Shown here: positions 1-12,325 of the stretch, one piece after another | Layout of the letters: each line of letters starts with the position of its first letter | How positions within the stretch are numbered: position 1 is the first letter of the stretch | Source of the DNA: Apoderus coryli | Lineage: Eukaryota > Arthropoda > Insecta > Coleoptera > Attelabidae | NCBI GenBank assembly: GCA_911728435.2 | Contig: OU452199.1 | Span: forward strand, 1,798,001-1,862,000 | DNA: 64,000 nucleotides | Reading direction: 5' to 3' | Made by a program: the position numbers and the translations under genes | The notes under the pieces: model-generated | Databases searched by the model: none | The model's input: only the letters and a program-made list of their open reading frames with translations | Told to the model about the DNA's origin: nothing

Positions 1-1258
1 CTGGGAATCGTTATAAAGGGACAAAACGGAAGAAAATTAGTTATTTGAGTTTTGATTGCATAATTTAATGATATATAGGTTTTCAGCATTTCAACAAGTC
101 GTTAAGTTTTGTACAATAAAGATGAGATACGTTCTAGTTGACACCACTATTTTAATTTTATTTTTTCTTAAATTATACATGCACATAAAAAACAACATTT
201 TACCATAATTACTTTAGATGTGAATCATCACCAACTCAATCAACCATTCCTATTAACATTCCGATTATGTATTACAATTTAAATAACTACTAAAGAAAAT
301 GAAAAAAAAAAACATGTAAAAATATATACTTACCAAAAAAAATTGTAGAAAAGTGCCTCCTATTCAATTGCGCATGCTATAATAATATACTGTATTATTA
401 ACATAAAATTTTCTTTAATCAACTCGGATAATTATTATTATAAAAATTAGAACAAATTAATTCTTAGTTATAAACAAAATAATGATTTTGTTTTTACTTT
501 TTATAATTTGTAATTTTGTCGTTTCTATGTTTTATTATTAAGGAAATGTTGTTTCATTATTTCTAACTAAATAAAGCTGCATTTTTACAAAAAGAAAAAA
601 ATGTGTTTAACTACCTACTGCGAAAGAAATCAATGTCCTGGGCTAGATTACTGTTGCTACACGTTAGAATTGCAGCTGCTTATGTTCGACCACAAAACAC
701 CCTGTTAGAAAACGAACCGCAATGTTAACAATCGGAACTAAAAGAAGCGCCATCTATTGATGTGTCGCATAGTCATAAATTAGTTTTGGCGGGAAATTTA
801 AAATAATATTAGTGACGAATATTTCCAATAAATTTAAATAGTTACATAATATGATGCAACTATTAATTGTAGTTTTTCAAAATCTTATTAAAACGAGATA
901 GTGTTCAAAATACTTTTGAAAAACTACAAATAAGGTTGCACCATTATATATTACACGACACAAAACATTAATGGGATCGAAAAAAACAATTATTATTATA
1001 AAAAATTTATTATTAAAATAGAAACGCACAATTAGCAATATTATTTTACATTTTAATTTAGTCAAAAAGTAGGTAGTAGGTACACAATAAAGTTTATAAT
1101 TTAAAAAAATAAATAAAATAACAGGCTGCTTGGACTAGTTACGTTCTTGGAATATTCTTTCGATGTGCTAGGGCTAGGCATGTCATCGATGGCCATGGGG
1201 TAACTTCTACTAGGGTCACCGACGGATTCCTTTGATGTGGTAGGTCCAGTACTTATGT
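1..1258. other. AT-rich stretch, no gene seen
   Basis: Very AT-rich DNA with short homopolymer runs. No convincing exon, RNA gene or transposon protein is visible on either strand. The part next to 1259 is the likely 3' flank of the minus-strand THAP locus. Confidence 0.5.
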
Positions 1259-1666
1259 CTATGTCACAACTAGAGGTTCCAATTTTCTTCGTTTTGGACC
1301 AGGTGCCTCCTCTATAAATTCAATTATTTCATAAAAACATGTACCACATTTAATAGAGGTGCGTGATTTTCTTACCTGTATTAGGATGTAATATTGGTGT
1401 TGCATTCCATTTAAGCAGGTCTCTTCGACACCCAAACTGTAAATCATCCGGAACAAAATGTTTCGCACACATTAGATAACTTTTAAGTAGTTTATCAAAA
1501 GGAATGTTAAATAAACAGGGGTTGTTTATATTTGCCAACCACTTTATTAGCATTTCTGGTTCTTTATTAGGGTTCGGAAATTGGAAAAACTACCATTCTT
1601 AGTCTCACAGTTGGGAACACAACATTTTGTTTTTGCCGGTCGAACTTCTCCAACAAAAAGAGACAT
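1259..1666 (-). pseudogene. THAP-domain protein gene, one-base frameshift
   Basis: A minus-strand start at 1666 leads into a THAP zinc-coordinating DNA-binding domain. In order it shows a Cys-Cys-x3-Cys start (CCVPNC), an FPNP-like motif, a central KWLANI helix, the second-half motif MCAKHF (the Cys and His of the C2CH set) and a closing KWNATP. A donor at 1375/1374 (CAG|GTAAG) joins a last exon at 1311-1259 in phase. That exon encodes a basic PKRRKLE segment, possibly a nuclear localisation signal, and stops at TAG. The reading frame shifts by one base at a run of five T's (plus-strand A's at 1585-1589). One more T would restore a continuous domain. It is either a recent pseudogene, a transposon-derived THAP remnant or a sequencing error. 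The exon structure and THAP identity are seen in sequence; function is inferred. Confidence 0.66.
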
Positions 1667-2585
1667 AAGAATTAAAATAGCACACACTGAACGCAATTTT
1701 TATGCACAATTTACAATTAAACAAACTTTTAAACAAGACTCGCACTCTTTTTTCAAACTCTTAACGCAAAAAATCATATTAAGACTTGAAATTATGCCAC
1801 ACCCTTTTGTGGGAAATACGACTATAACATATGTTTTGTGGGTAATACCAAAATTTTTTAAACTTAAAATAGGGGGATGTTGTGTGATTTTAAAATAAAA
1901 ATTTTGTTGGCGACACCTAGCGAAAGGAAGTCAAACTAAGCGTAGTAGAACAGACAGTTTTCTTCACTTTTCGTTTGCAGCGACTCTCGTGACTGTTCGC
2001 ATAGTTAAAAACAGTGTATCAGTCTCTGCCATTTAAGTTAATCTTCTAAGGGGGTATGTATGTTTTGTGTGTTCCGACTACTGACAAAAATTGTTACCGC
2101 CGGTCAGAGAGTCCAAACAAATCACTTAGACTTGTATTCGACGTTGCCAAATATACTTGTTCGTGGCTTGTCTAAAGCTATATAGAAGAATAGTAGTAAT
2201 AGTTAAACAACCCCAATGTACATTTAGTAAGATATTTTATTAATAGTTTTCATTTTTGACATCACAGCTTAAAACTAAAATATTAATATAATCTCAAAAA
2301 TTTACTCCTACAATATAAACGATGATTATTAATTATTATTATCACTAGTTACTACTAAATGTATTTATTTTACGTTGATGTAAAGATATTTACAATAATC
2401 TGAAACCGAATTAAAAATTTTTACTTATAACAAATCAAGTTGCTAATTAAAAATTACCCAATCTCTTCCCTTTACTGTAAAACGATCAATTTTTTAAGAA
2501 CTGTGTTGGTTGTTGTTCCCCCAATATTTCAAAAGAAATTAGAAAAATCCAGTACCTCGTCGCCAAGATACCTTAGAGCGTAATG
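1667..2585. other. Intergenic spacer between THAP locus and BRD8 3' end
   Basis: No exon or transposon protein recognised. The part just below 2586 is the presumed BRD8 3' untranslated region. A TTTATTT stretch near 2361 would read as AAATAAA on the minus strand and could serve as a polyadenylation signal. Confidence 0.35.
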
Positions 2586-5500
2586 CTAATCTTCTTTCCG
2601 TTTTTTACTGTTCTTACTTGGATCATCATTAGTTGTACGTTTACGTTTACTGGTACTCGATTCACTAGTTCGTGTCTCGCGACGGAACGACGTTCCGCTG
2701 GCATGCGCCTGTGCCTGCATGAACACGTTCATGATCTCGATAGATTCTAACGAAAAAATAATATTGTTACACAAATATACCTAGAAATAATGCCTGAATA
2801 GAACTGAGCTTAAATGTTAAGAGAAGAAAAATGAAAACAATCAACTACTACAACTCTGACGCCCTTTTTTCGTCCGTGGCTCAGATGGACACTTCCACTC
2901 TGCACACTAGACTTTTGTAACCGTAAACCCACGACTGATCCCCCATAATGACCTTCAACAACCATTTTCAAGTGGTCCTTCACAGCGAAGCCTTTTTTCC
3001 TCAAAATAAAAGTTCTTGGCATTCCCTTCGAGCTCGCACACAGTCAGCCAAACGATAATCTCCAATCGCAAGCCACACACGCTGGCTGAGTTACTTTACT
3101 CGATGGTCTTGCAGAATGTGTAGGTCTCGATAGATGTCCGACCATGTTTTAACCAGTTTTATTTGTGTCTTTCCCACATTTCAATCGTTTGTGCTCAACT
3201 TTTTTAGAAAGCAAAGCAAAACTTAAAGCAAATTCGTTGGTCACGTCACTCTGTCATTTTTAAAGATAACGAGTCTGCAAGCTTGGAGGGAAACTAGAGT
3301 AGCCTTTATACCGAAAACAGGACGGCGTCCAGAGGATGACCCTAAGTCCTACAGGCCTATTAGTTTAACCTTCTTCCTACTGAAAACTATGGAAAAGATC
3401 ATAGACGAATACCTAAGAAGCGAAACTTTAAATAGGAAACCGCTTCCCAAAAGGCAATTCGCCTACCAAGCGGGAAAATCTACGATTAATGCCCTGCACT
3501 GCTTAGTAAAAGACATCGAGAAGTCATTTAAGGCAAAAGATGTATCCTTATGTGCCTTTATCGATATAGAGGGTGCTTTTGACAATACCTCACATGAATC
3601 CATCAGTAGAGCACTAGAAGAGAGGAGTGTCAACTCCTCACTGGTGAAATGGATTCAGGCAATGTTGAAAGACCGTGTCATTACGGCTGAAATAGGAGAA
3701 ATGTCTATAAAAGTGACAGCGGAGAAAGAGAAAGGTGGACATTATTAACCCCACTCTCAGCGGTGAGCAAATTTGCCTTTCGGATAAACTCAAATACGAT
3801 TCCCAGAAAACACATCCGTCTGGTATACGGACGGTTCCAAAGGAATAGAAGGGAACACAGGCATGGGAGTATACCGGCCTAATTTAAGGCTCTCTGAATC
3901 TCTCGAGAAAATTCCCACTATATTCCAAGCAGAGATCAACGCTATTAATAGTTGTGCTCAAGAATGCCTGCAGAGAGGCATCCCGGAACGGCAGATCAAT
4001 ATTATGTCAGTCAAGCTACGTTAAAAGCACTTGAGGTCTTACACCTTCACGTCAAAGCTAGCATGGGAATGCAAACAGACCCTAAGGCAACTGGCAGCTC
4101 ATGGGAAAAAGATTACTCTGACATGGGTGCCAGGACATGAAGGCATAGAGGGGAACGAAGCGGCGGACCAACTTGCAAAAGACGGCGCAAACGCTCCGTT
4201 CTGCGGCCCGGAACCTATATTTGGCCTTCCAAAAAGCCATATGAAGAAAAAACTTCGGAGATGGGAAAAGGAACATCTTAAGTCCTACTGAAGAAACACT
4301 AATCAAAAGACAATCAAAAAGGTTTATCAAACCTTCAGAGGCCAACGCAGGGAAGCTTATCCAACTGGAGAGAAGCGACCTAAAGCGAATTACAGGCCTT
4401 TTTACGGGACACTGTGGCGAATTTTTATTATATTTAATTATAAGTATTAAAGTTCACAATAGTCAGGCAAGATTTGTCATAAATAAATATGAGAGATCTT
4501 TTATCGGCAGACACGGAGGGGTTAACCTGTTCTAGTTCTGCAAGCTTAGCTTCGAGAGCCGCTACATCCTCTTCAAAACTAAAGGGGTAAGCAGGGTACT
4601 TAATAGAATCACCGCCCTTTTCCAATTGTAAAGCCGATGACAATCTACTGCGCATTTCCTCAACAGTTCCAACAGCAATGCCTCTATACCTGAGTTCGTA
4701 CTGCAGCAGTCTATGCATTCACCAAAGTTGAGTAAGAAACCGTTTCAAAAAAAGAAAATCCTAAACAATCGGAATCTCACTACTCTAACAACTCTCTGCT
4801 ATAGACTACCAAATATTTCCAATTTATTTAAATCGAAAGACCAGACCAAAGACAAAAAAAAAATTAAGTTTGGGTGAGTAGAATGTAAACAACCCTGAAT
4901 ATCCTGTTAATATCAGCCGAAACTAAGGAACGAAATTCGATGAAAATAAGGTTTCAAAAATCGGGGCCCCACATTGGGCGCCAAAAATCTATGTGGATTA
5001 AAGCAGTAATCAGCTCAAAAAGCAAGACTAGTCAGAAGGACTACTCAAGTGTGGAAATGCTCAACACAAGTAACAGGTAGGGTTCAAAATAAGAGTAATA
5101 TAGGTAAAGTAAACATTCTACTTTCTCCACAGGTACAATCATGAAGACAAGTTCAGGAATTATTGCCCAAAATAAGAGCGAAGTCAAGCGGTATCACAGG
5201 TTTGATAAAGGCACCACAAAAGCCTTGAAGAACACAGCCAAAGCTACCTAATCGACCAAAAACAAACGAGGGCATAGCCAAGGACATCCTCTCTCGGTAA
5301 GTACCTAATAAATATTTACAATTACTATAAAATTATGCTAAAACAGTCTCGCATATTTCAGGATATTGACAGTGATGAATCTTCTTCTTCTTCCGCTGCT
5401 ATCCATTAATGGATGTTTGCGATCACTTCTGACCATTTTTTCTTATCTCTGGTGGTGTGAATTAATTCTCCTGTGGTTCCTATTCCTGTCCAATGCTTGA

Positions 5501-8500
5501 TGTTTCGGAGCCACGACATCCTCTTTCTGCCTACACCCCTTCTTCCTTCTATTTTTCCTTCCATTATTAATTGTAGGAGATGGTACCTTTCGTTGCGTAT
5601 CACATGCCCCAGATACGCTGTTTTCCTGCGCTTTATCGTGTCCAGCAATTCGCGTTCTCTTCCTATCGTCCTCAAAATTTCCTCGTTGGTCTTTCTTGCT
5701 GTCCATGGGACTTTCAGGATTCTTCGATAGATCCACATTTCAAATGCTTCTAGCTTATTCATTGTGCTAACCTTCACTGTCCAGCCTTCCATACCATACA
5801 ACAGTACGGACCATACATAACACTTTGTGAATCTTATTCTGAGATTGAGGTCAAAGTCGGAGTTCGTAAAGACGTTTTTGTATCTCATGAATGAGCTCCT
5901 CGCTTTTTCTATCCTGTACCTGATTTCCGCATCTGAAGACCAGTCTTCACATATCCAAGTCCCCAGATAGTTAAACTTTTTAACTCGTTCTATGTCTTCA
6001 CTATCGTATGTAAGTTCCGCATTCCGGAACTCATCCAATTTGCGGTTGATTACTAGGAATTTGGTCTTTTTTATGTTGATGTTGATTCCCATGCGTCGGC
6101 CATGCATTCCAACCATGTCTAGGAGTCTTTGGAGGTCTTTCATATTGTCTGCTATCAGGACTGTGTCGTCTGCATACCGTATATTGTTGATCCATGTGCC
6201 ATTTACTTTGATGCCTAATTGTTGTCCTTCGAGAGCTTCCTGGAAGATATTTTCAGAGTAAATGTTAAACAGAAGTGGGGAGAGGACATATCCCTGTCTT
6301 ACACCTCTAAGGATTTTCTGTGCTTTCGTAACTTCGCTGTCAGATCTAACTGCCGCTGATTGGTTCCAGTACAAGCTTTCAATACAGCGTATGTCCTTTT
6401 GATCTATGTCAATTCGCCTCAGCATTTGAACGAGTTTGTGATGTTGCACTCTATCAAATGCTTTTTCGTAATCTATGAAACACATCGCTACATCTTTTCT
6501 CTGATCATAACAGTTCTGAACCAGCACTTGGGTTGCGACCAGTGCCTCTCTTGTACCGAGACCCCTTCTAAATCCGAATTGAGAGGATCCAACAGCGCTT
6601 TCGCATTTTGTGGAAATTCTGTAGTGAATGACCTTCAGAAACACTTTCAGAGTGTGGCTCATCAAGCTGATCAATCTGTGATCTTCACATCTTGTTGCGT
6701 TGCTCTTCTTTGGGAGTGGAATAAAAAGAGATGTAAGCCATTTGGTTGGGAATTTTCCTGTGTTGTAAATTTGGTTGAAAAGTCTTTGTAGCCTCTTAAT
6801 ACTTTCGTTGTCTAGTAATTTGAGCAGTTCACAGGCACTAAATCTGGTCCAACCGTTTTCTTATCTTTCGAGCTTTTTATTGCCCTAGTAATCTCTTCTA
6901 TTTATAATTGACGGTCCAGACAGGTCATCTTCCTGATTATCTTCTAACTGAGGTCTATTATCTGCAAAAAGATTACTAATATATTGTTCCCAAATAGCTT
7001 TTCTCTGTGCGTTATCTTGTGCCATTTCTCCTTGTTTATTTTGTATATTAGAGAAAGTCCGTTTCCTGTACATTCCAGCTGTTTCTTTTATTTTCTTGTG
7101 CAGGTTATACTCATCGTGCTGTTCTTGCAAGTGTTCCATTTCTTCGCACTGTGATGAATCAGGGCCATAAATTATAACACATATGTGGCAAATGGGGTAA
7201 AATACCACAAACAATGAACTGTGTATAAGTGTTCAATAAAATTGGGGTTCAAAACAGGTACCAAAATGTGTTTTACTTTGCCAAATAGAACGGTAGACAC
7301 TTAGTAAGGGGTAAGTACTTAATTTTTCCTGTGTAAACGGTGTTCAAAAGGTAATAGGTGGTAGGGGTTAAGTCAATAGTAAAGCTAGCTTAAATTTCTA
7401 CGTTACAACACCACCCAGTGAAGTACCATCTTAAAAAGATGAACCTAACCGAGGAAGACACTTGTCGGTTTTGCGAAGACGCAACAGAGACAACAAAAGG
7501 CTAAAACACCTTGGAGGGGTGACCCTAACACCCGACGAGGTAAGAAATTTGGCCCCCAGAGAAATCATCAACTTTATGAAAAGTGTGGGACAGCTGGGCA
7601 ATTCATAGATTAGAGTCATTCACAAAAGATCTTCTGCAGGTCGAAGTGAGGGGAGTCCAAACCGCCAACTGGACGGGCTAATGAAGTATGAACAGCTTTA
7701 TGAGTGACAAGGGTGTGTATGGAGTTCTACTCTACTAATAGACTTTACCTAGCTGCATTTGCTTAGCCATTACATGCACAGTATCATTGCTTTTGTTATA
7801 CATCACAGCATTCGTGAACATCAACATTACGTCCCGTTTAAACTCCAATGTTGTCCGTATACTACCGTTTTCTATATTCTTTTTGATCGACAGCAAATCC
7901 ATTGGACGATACACGATATTGTTGTAACCTTAATATCAAACAAATTATTCAATATTACGCAGGAGTCATTGAAAGTCTTACCTGGCGCTTCAGCTTCCGT
8001 TATAGGCTTCAAAAACAACGAGGCATACTTGTTTGAAGCTAATCGGCTGTAAACTAACATTACCGATTTTTTCCAGTTGCGATAATCCCGATCATCATCG
8101 AAATATGCAATACTAGACGCTGGTGAATTTGGTAAGGAATCCACTGGGGTGGCTGGAGTGGAATAACTAAGAAAAATAGGTTTAGACGTCAAGTAGTTTG
8201 AAGCAATGCGTCTGTCTTACCGTCTTCGTCCACGCAAATTATCCTCCTCTTCCGTCCATGGACTGTTCGAACGATCTGTTTCCGATTTCAATTTCGATTT
8301 AATATCTTTCTTATCCCCATTGTCCGATGATGTATCATCGAGAAAATCATTTTCGTCCAATTGGGATTTCTCCAAAGATAATAAAACGTCGAAACGTTCA
8401 TCGCGCTTCTTTGTGCGGGAATAGTCACGTTTCGTCTTGCCGCTTTTGTCGATTTTCACCTAAAATATATATATATAATATACCTAGCTCGTGATTAAAC

Positions 8501-11500
8501 TTGACAACAATGGTCCTTCGAGCCATAATTCGCTTTGTTGGAACATATTTAGCATGTTATTAAATTTAAACTACTTTTGAGAATATCCTGAAGTTTTTTT
8601 GTAAAATATTTTTTAAATATAAGTACCTAGGTGATGATCGAAATTGACAATAATGGTCCTTCGAGCCAGAGTAGGTACTTACCTAATTCGCTTTGTTGGA
8701 ACATTTTTAGCTTAAAATTAAATTTAGACTACTTTTGAAGATATCCAAGAACATTAATGTTCTTGTGCGCAGGCAAACTAATAGAACTTTTCACAAGAAT
8801 ATTTTATAGTTGTTTTTCCTGCGCACTTGAGGAGGGCTCTGGAGTTATTTTGTAAAATATTTCTATAATATACTTAAGTACTTACCTAAGTCATGATTAA
8901 AGTTGACAATAATGGTCCTTCGAGCCAGAGTAAGTCCTTACCTAATTCGCTTTGTTGGAACATTTTTAGCTTAAAATTAAATTTAAACTACTTTTGAAGA
9001 TATCCAAGAAGATTAATGCTCTTGTGCGCGGGCAAACTACTAGAACTTTTCACAAGGATATTTTATACTTAGTTGTTTCTCCTGCGCACTTGAGGAGGGC
9101 TCTGGAGTTATTTTGTAAAATATTTCCATAATATAAGTATCTAGGTGATGATCGAAGTTGACAATAATGGTCCTTCGAGCCAGAGTAGGTCCTTACCTAA
9201 TTCGCTTTGTTGGAACATTTTTAGCTTATTATAAAATTTAAACTACTTTTGAAGATATCCAAGAACATTAATGGTCTTATGCGCGGGCAAACTAATAGAA
9301 CTTTTCACAAGGATATTTTATAGTTGTTTTGCCTGAGCACTTGAGGAGAGTTCTGGCGTTATTTTGTAAAATATTTCCATAATATAAGTATCTAGGTGAT
9401 GATCGAAGTTGACAACAATGGTCCTTCGAGCCAGAGTAGGTCCTTACCTAATTCGCTTTGTTGGAACATTTTTAGCTTATTATTAAATTTAAACTACTTT
9501 TGAAGATAAAATAAGAAACACAAACGGAATTGTAGAGAAGAACTTACCTCCATACTAATGTTATCGTACAATTCATCCGCAAAAGTATCCTCGGCCTCAC
9601 GATTCTCCTGTTCATCATTTCCAATTACTTCAGATTTTATAGGTTCATCACCAGCTCCAACATCACTCTCACCCTCACATTTTTGCGTTTCAGTTTTAAC
9701 GACACTCTCATCCTCAGTTTTAACCGGTAACATCGACTGATGATTATCTTCATTATCAATTTTATCACTCGCATTATCATTATCATCCGGTTCACTTTTC
9801 ACTAAATCACTATCTTTACTTTCATCACTTTTATTTATTACATTTACTGGTTCAGCTGGCTTCTCAGCAAGATCTAGTAATGGAATTTCGATCTTCAATG
9901 TTGGCTTCTCCACTTCTTCTAACTTATTTTGTTCTGCAACCAAATCTTCCTCCTCTTTGTCTTCAATCTGTGGCAACTTTAATAACGGGCTCTTAATCTC
10001 CTCCAAAATCGGATTGGTATTACTTGGAACAGCAGGTGTCTGGTGATAGTAATGTTTGTTCGTGTCTTGTTTCACCGATTTCAGGGAATGTTCGAATATC
10101 ACTGGGTCCTCCTGGAACTCAAATGGATCAACAGTTGTTGTTGTTTGTGTTGTACTGGCTGGAGCTGCTGTAGGAAATGCAGAAGAAGTACTACTCTTTG
10201 TTGAAGAAGTAGTGCTACTGTTAAACCCTCCTGAAGGTGTCGATATCGACGTAACAGGTACTTGTAGAAGACTATCAGAACTAGATGGTTGGGTAGATTG
10301 CTGCTGCTGCGTCTCTGTAACTAATAATAGTAAAAATCATAATCTAACAGAACATGACAAGGATAAACAATTCTAACCTGGCACTTCATTAACTGGCACT
10401 GTTTGTGGTTGTTGCTGCTGCTCTTCCTGCACATCCTGCTGAGTATTACACACATCTTGTTGTAGCGATGTATCGATAATATCCTCCACAACATCATCTT
10501 CATCTAAATCGTCCAATTCCAGATTGATGTTAATATCACCATTACCATCCAACTCCAAATGCTGGTCAGGATCGTCAACGATGTCCTGCGCATTCTCGAT
10601 GATTTCCGATATCAATTCGTCCACTTCTTCTTTCTTAATTTCCGGTAGTGGGCCGTCTTGTACCAAAATACTATTGGCTAAATCGTCGATTTTGAGGTTA
10701 TCGTCATCGAGCATGTCAGCTGTTATGTGTTGGTGGTGGACATGATGTTGCTGCTGCTGCTGCTCTGGGATGTGGGGAAGAGAATTGACAACATCCTGAC
10801 CAATAGCGCTTGTCACTGTAACATTATGTAAGAAATTCTAACAATAAGATGAGTAGGTATATTGTCTTACCCAAATGCTGTAATCCCGGTGACACAGTCA
10901 CATTAGCACTGGTATTCAGCAAAGTAGCAATCGTAGGATTATTACTTGTACTACACGAATTATTAATTGATCTTTGCGATGTAATTGCATTATGTAATAT
11001 TGACGAACTGCTCACAACGATATTGGGAACTTGAGATGGCGATTTCAATAGACTCGTTAGAAGCGGCGATAATGCTGGTTTCGCTTGCTCAGGCGTCGTG
11101 ACATTTTGTATAATTTGTCCTTGAGTTTGGTGTTGGACCTGATAAGTTTGAACCTAAAATACACGACGTTATAAGTATTAAATATATAATCATAAAATTA
11201 CCATACTCACTTGAGAACTATCCTCCAGTTCGCTTTCTAAAATACTTTCAACAGTATCAGAACTTTTCCTTTTCTGTCCTGGAATGGTACAGAACGGTTT
11301 TACCGGTCGCCAGACACGTTCTATTTCCTGTTTCCTTTGTTCGCGTTCTTTCAACCATTGCGAATGTGCAAGTGACTCCTGTTCCCGTCTAAATTCCTCT
11401 TCGTCAATCTCCCGACACCACTTATTTAACTGCTCTTCAGAAACCTTACCTGAAAATATAATTATTTACAATAAAAAAATACCATAATATAATCCCATTT

Positions 11501-11898
11501 TAAATTTTACCCGACTGTAAAAGCAGCATATCTTCCTGCAGCTTTCTATATTCAGCTTTTTCCTCAGCCAGCAGTCTCTTAAGTTCCACTTGTCTTTCTG
11601 CTAACAAACGTCTTAAAATGCTCTCTGCAGGAGTTTCAATACCAACTTCAGTGCGTTTTTTCGTACGTTTCGGTGTTTCTACATTGCCTAATAGTGCCCC
11701 ATACTGTGCTGCACAGTTCTTTTGATGGAACCAATCTACTGGTCTATGTGGTTCACCAAAAGCCTTCAATGATCTACTAACCGACATCCAGTTTTGATCG
11801 CCGCTTCGTGCTACTGCTGAAGCAAGGCATAATTGCTCCCTTATAGACCATTTGTCTATAGGCTCTCGTTTTAGTTGTAAGCGGTCTTGTAGCGACAT
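2586..11898 (-). CDS. BRD8: BRD8 homologue, NuA4/TIP60 bromodomain subunit, nine exons
   Basis: Exons, in order of translation: 11898-11511, 11449-11211, 11153-10871, 10815-10378, 10314-9548, 8459-8221, 8166-7982, 7928-7749 and 2746-2586. All are bounded by GT-AG sites and every phase matches, giving 2,880 nt and 959 residues. Residues 15-70 form the BRD8-type SANT-like N-terminus (WSIREQLCLASAVARSGDQNW). A charged helix follows, then a long Ser/Thr/Gln/Asp/Glu-rich linker. A bromodomain lies at about 812-910, with RPMDL and the acetyl-lysine Asn at position 890 (MYN). The tail is Lys/Arg-rich. In known animals BRD8 belongs to the TIP60 histone acetyltransferase complex. The start at 11898 is preferred over an upstream in-frame ATG at 11973 because homology begins just after it. 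The last intron (7748-2747) is filled with transposons; intron 5 holds tandem repeats. Confidence 0.93.
2830..3000 (-). mobile_element. mariner-like transposase remnant
   Basis: In one minus-strand frame this reads GDQSWVYGY, matching the conserved GDESWVYGY block around the first catalytic Asp of mariner transposases. A stop follows within the next dozen codons. The overlapping 70-codon open frame on the same strand is a shadow of this remnant. It lies in the last BRD8 intron, and its ends cannot be placed. Confidence 0.4.
4420..7417 (-). mobile_element. LTR retrotransposon 5' part: LTR, primer site, start of gag
   Basis: This segment interrupts the LINE precisely between 4419 and 7418. Read on the minus strand it begins TGGGTGG at 7417 (LTRs usually start with TG). 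It continues through an LTR-like stretch to about 4990, then a primer-binding-site-like TGGCGCCCAATGTGGGGC at 4983-4966. A short gag-like frame follows at 4718-4434. That frame contains a SAP-like motif (ELRYRG...TVEEMRSRL) and a short coiled-coil segment. The 3' part of the element is missing at 4420. An RTE insertion sits inside the LTR. Assignment to the gypsy-like group is inferred from the primer site and gag only. Confidence 0.55.
5382..7150 (-). mobile_element. 5'-truncated RTE-clade LINE (reverse transcriptase), with target-site duplication
   Basis: The main open frame at 6674-5406 encodes most of an RTE-type reverse transcriptase. It has FGFR, CFIDYEKAFD, the catalytic YADDTVLI block, and the RTE-typical tail with YLGHV, GRKRMSWLRNI and WTGI, ending EVIANIH. 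Further linker codons are visible up to about 7140. The endonuclease domain is absent. The 3' end is a (TTC)n-type tail at 5382, seen as plus-strand cttcttcttc. A 10-bp target-site duplication GTGATGAATC flanks it at 5372-5381 and 7151-7160. A near-identical copy in the opposite orientation lies at 42151-44266, which suggests recent activity of this family. Confidence 0.9.
8484..9515. repeat. Tandem repeat of about 250-259 bp units in BRD8 intron 5
   Basis: The marker TGGTCCTTCGAGCC starts at 8511, 8654, 8913, 9168 and 9419, giving three near-full units of 259, 255 and 251 bp plus partial units. Each unit includes CTAATTCGCTTTGTTGGAAC and a GAGGAGGGCTCTGG-like segment. The array occupies almost the whole of intron 5 (9547-8460). 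Confidence 0.85.
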
Positions 11899-12325
11899 AT
11901 TTTTTAAGGTTATGTTTGTGTGTTTTATTTCAAGTTCATATTCACAATGATAATTAATTATTAAATTACACAAATATTAACAGCTTTTATTCACTTCATC
12001 TGCATTAAATATTAATAATATAATTAAATTAAATATTTATAATAATAAAATAAATACAAACAACAAACATTAATTACGCGACTATTTATGTTTATGACTT
12101 TTATTTAGTGATGTGTTATGTTATGGCCACTTCAATATTGACTACCAAATACCAATAGAAAAGTATTCGATTATATAAATTACTGAGTTTACTCTCTAGC
12201 ATATAAAGACAATGTAGAATTTTCTACTTAAGTTCACCGCAAATATTGTAGTATTTAAGTACTGCATATTCAATTATTAAAAGTACTCGTTTCAGTACAA
12301 TACTATTTAAATTTGTTTTGAACAA
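11899..12325. other. BRD8 upstream flank
   Basis: AT-rich 5' flank of BRD8. It presumably contains the 5' untranslated region and promoter; I see no element that fixes the transcription start. Confidence 0.35.

Larger units (their letters stand above)
3277..7700 (+). mobile_element. RNase H-bearing LINE, split by a later insertion
   Basis: A decayed non-LTR retrotransposon of the I/R1/LOA type, in the last BRD8 intron and antisense to the gene. The parts are: reverse transcriptase start with SYRPISL (about 3300-3750, breaking off before the catalytic YADD block), RNase H (YTDGSKG-like at about 3820-4200) and C-terminal sequence to 4419. After the insertion it resumes at 7418 with KKMNLTEEDTCRFC, a CCHC-like C-terminus, and ends at a stop near 7605. 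Joining 4419 to 7418 restores a continuous frame across the gap (TGHCGVKYHLKK). A second copy of the same family lies at 54395-56130. The 3' boundary near 7700 is only about 50 bases from the donor of BRD8 exon 8. Confidence 0.75.

Noticed and set aside
2810..3022. A 70-codon minus-strand frame starting MPRTFILRKK, like a SNAG domain of a zinc-finger repressor
   Set aside because: Another frame of the same DNA reads GDQSWVYGY, a conserved mariner transposase block, so this frame is a shadow of a transposon relic.
5443..5736. 97-codon frame overlapping the RTE reverse transcriptase, also seen at 43911-44204
   Set aside because: It is an out-of-frame shadow conserved only because the two RTE copies are near-identical.
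11899..11973. Upstream in-frame ATG at 11973 as the BRD8 start
   Set aside because: It adds 25 residues with no resemblance to BRD8 N-termini; the start at 11898 places the conserved WSIRE block at a normal distance.
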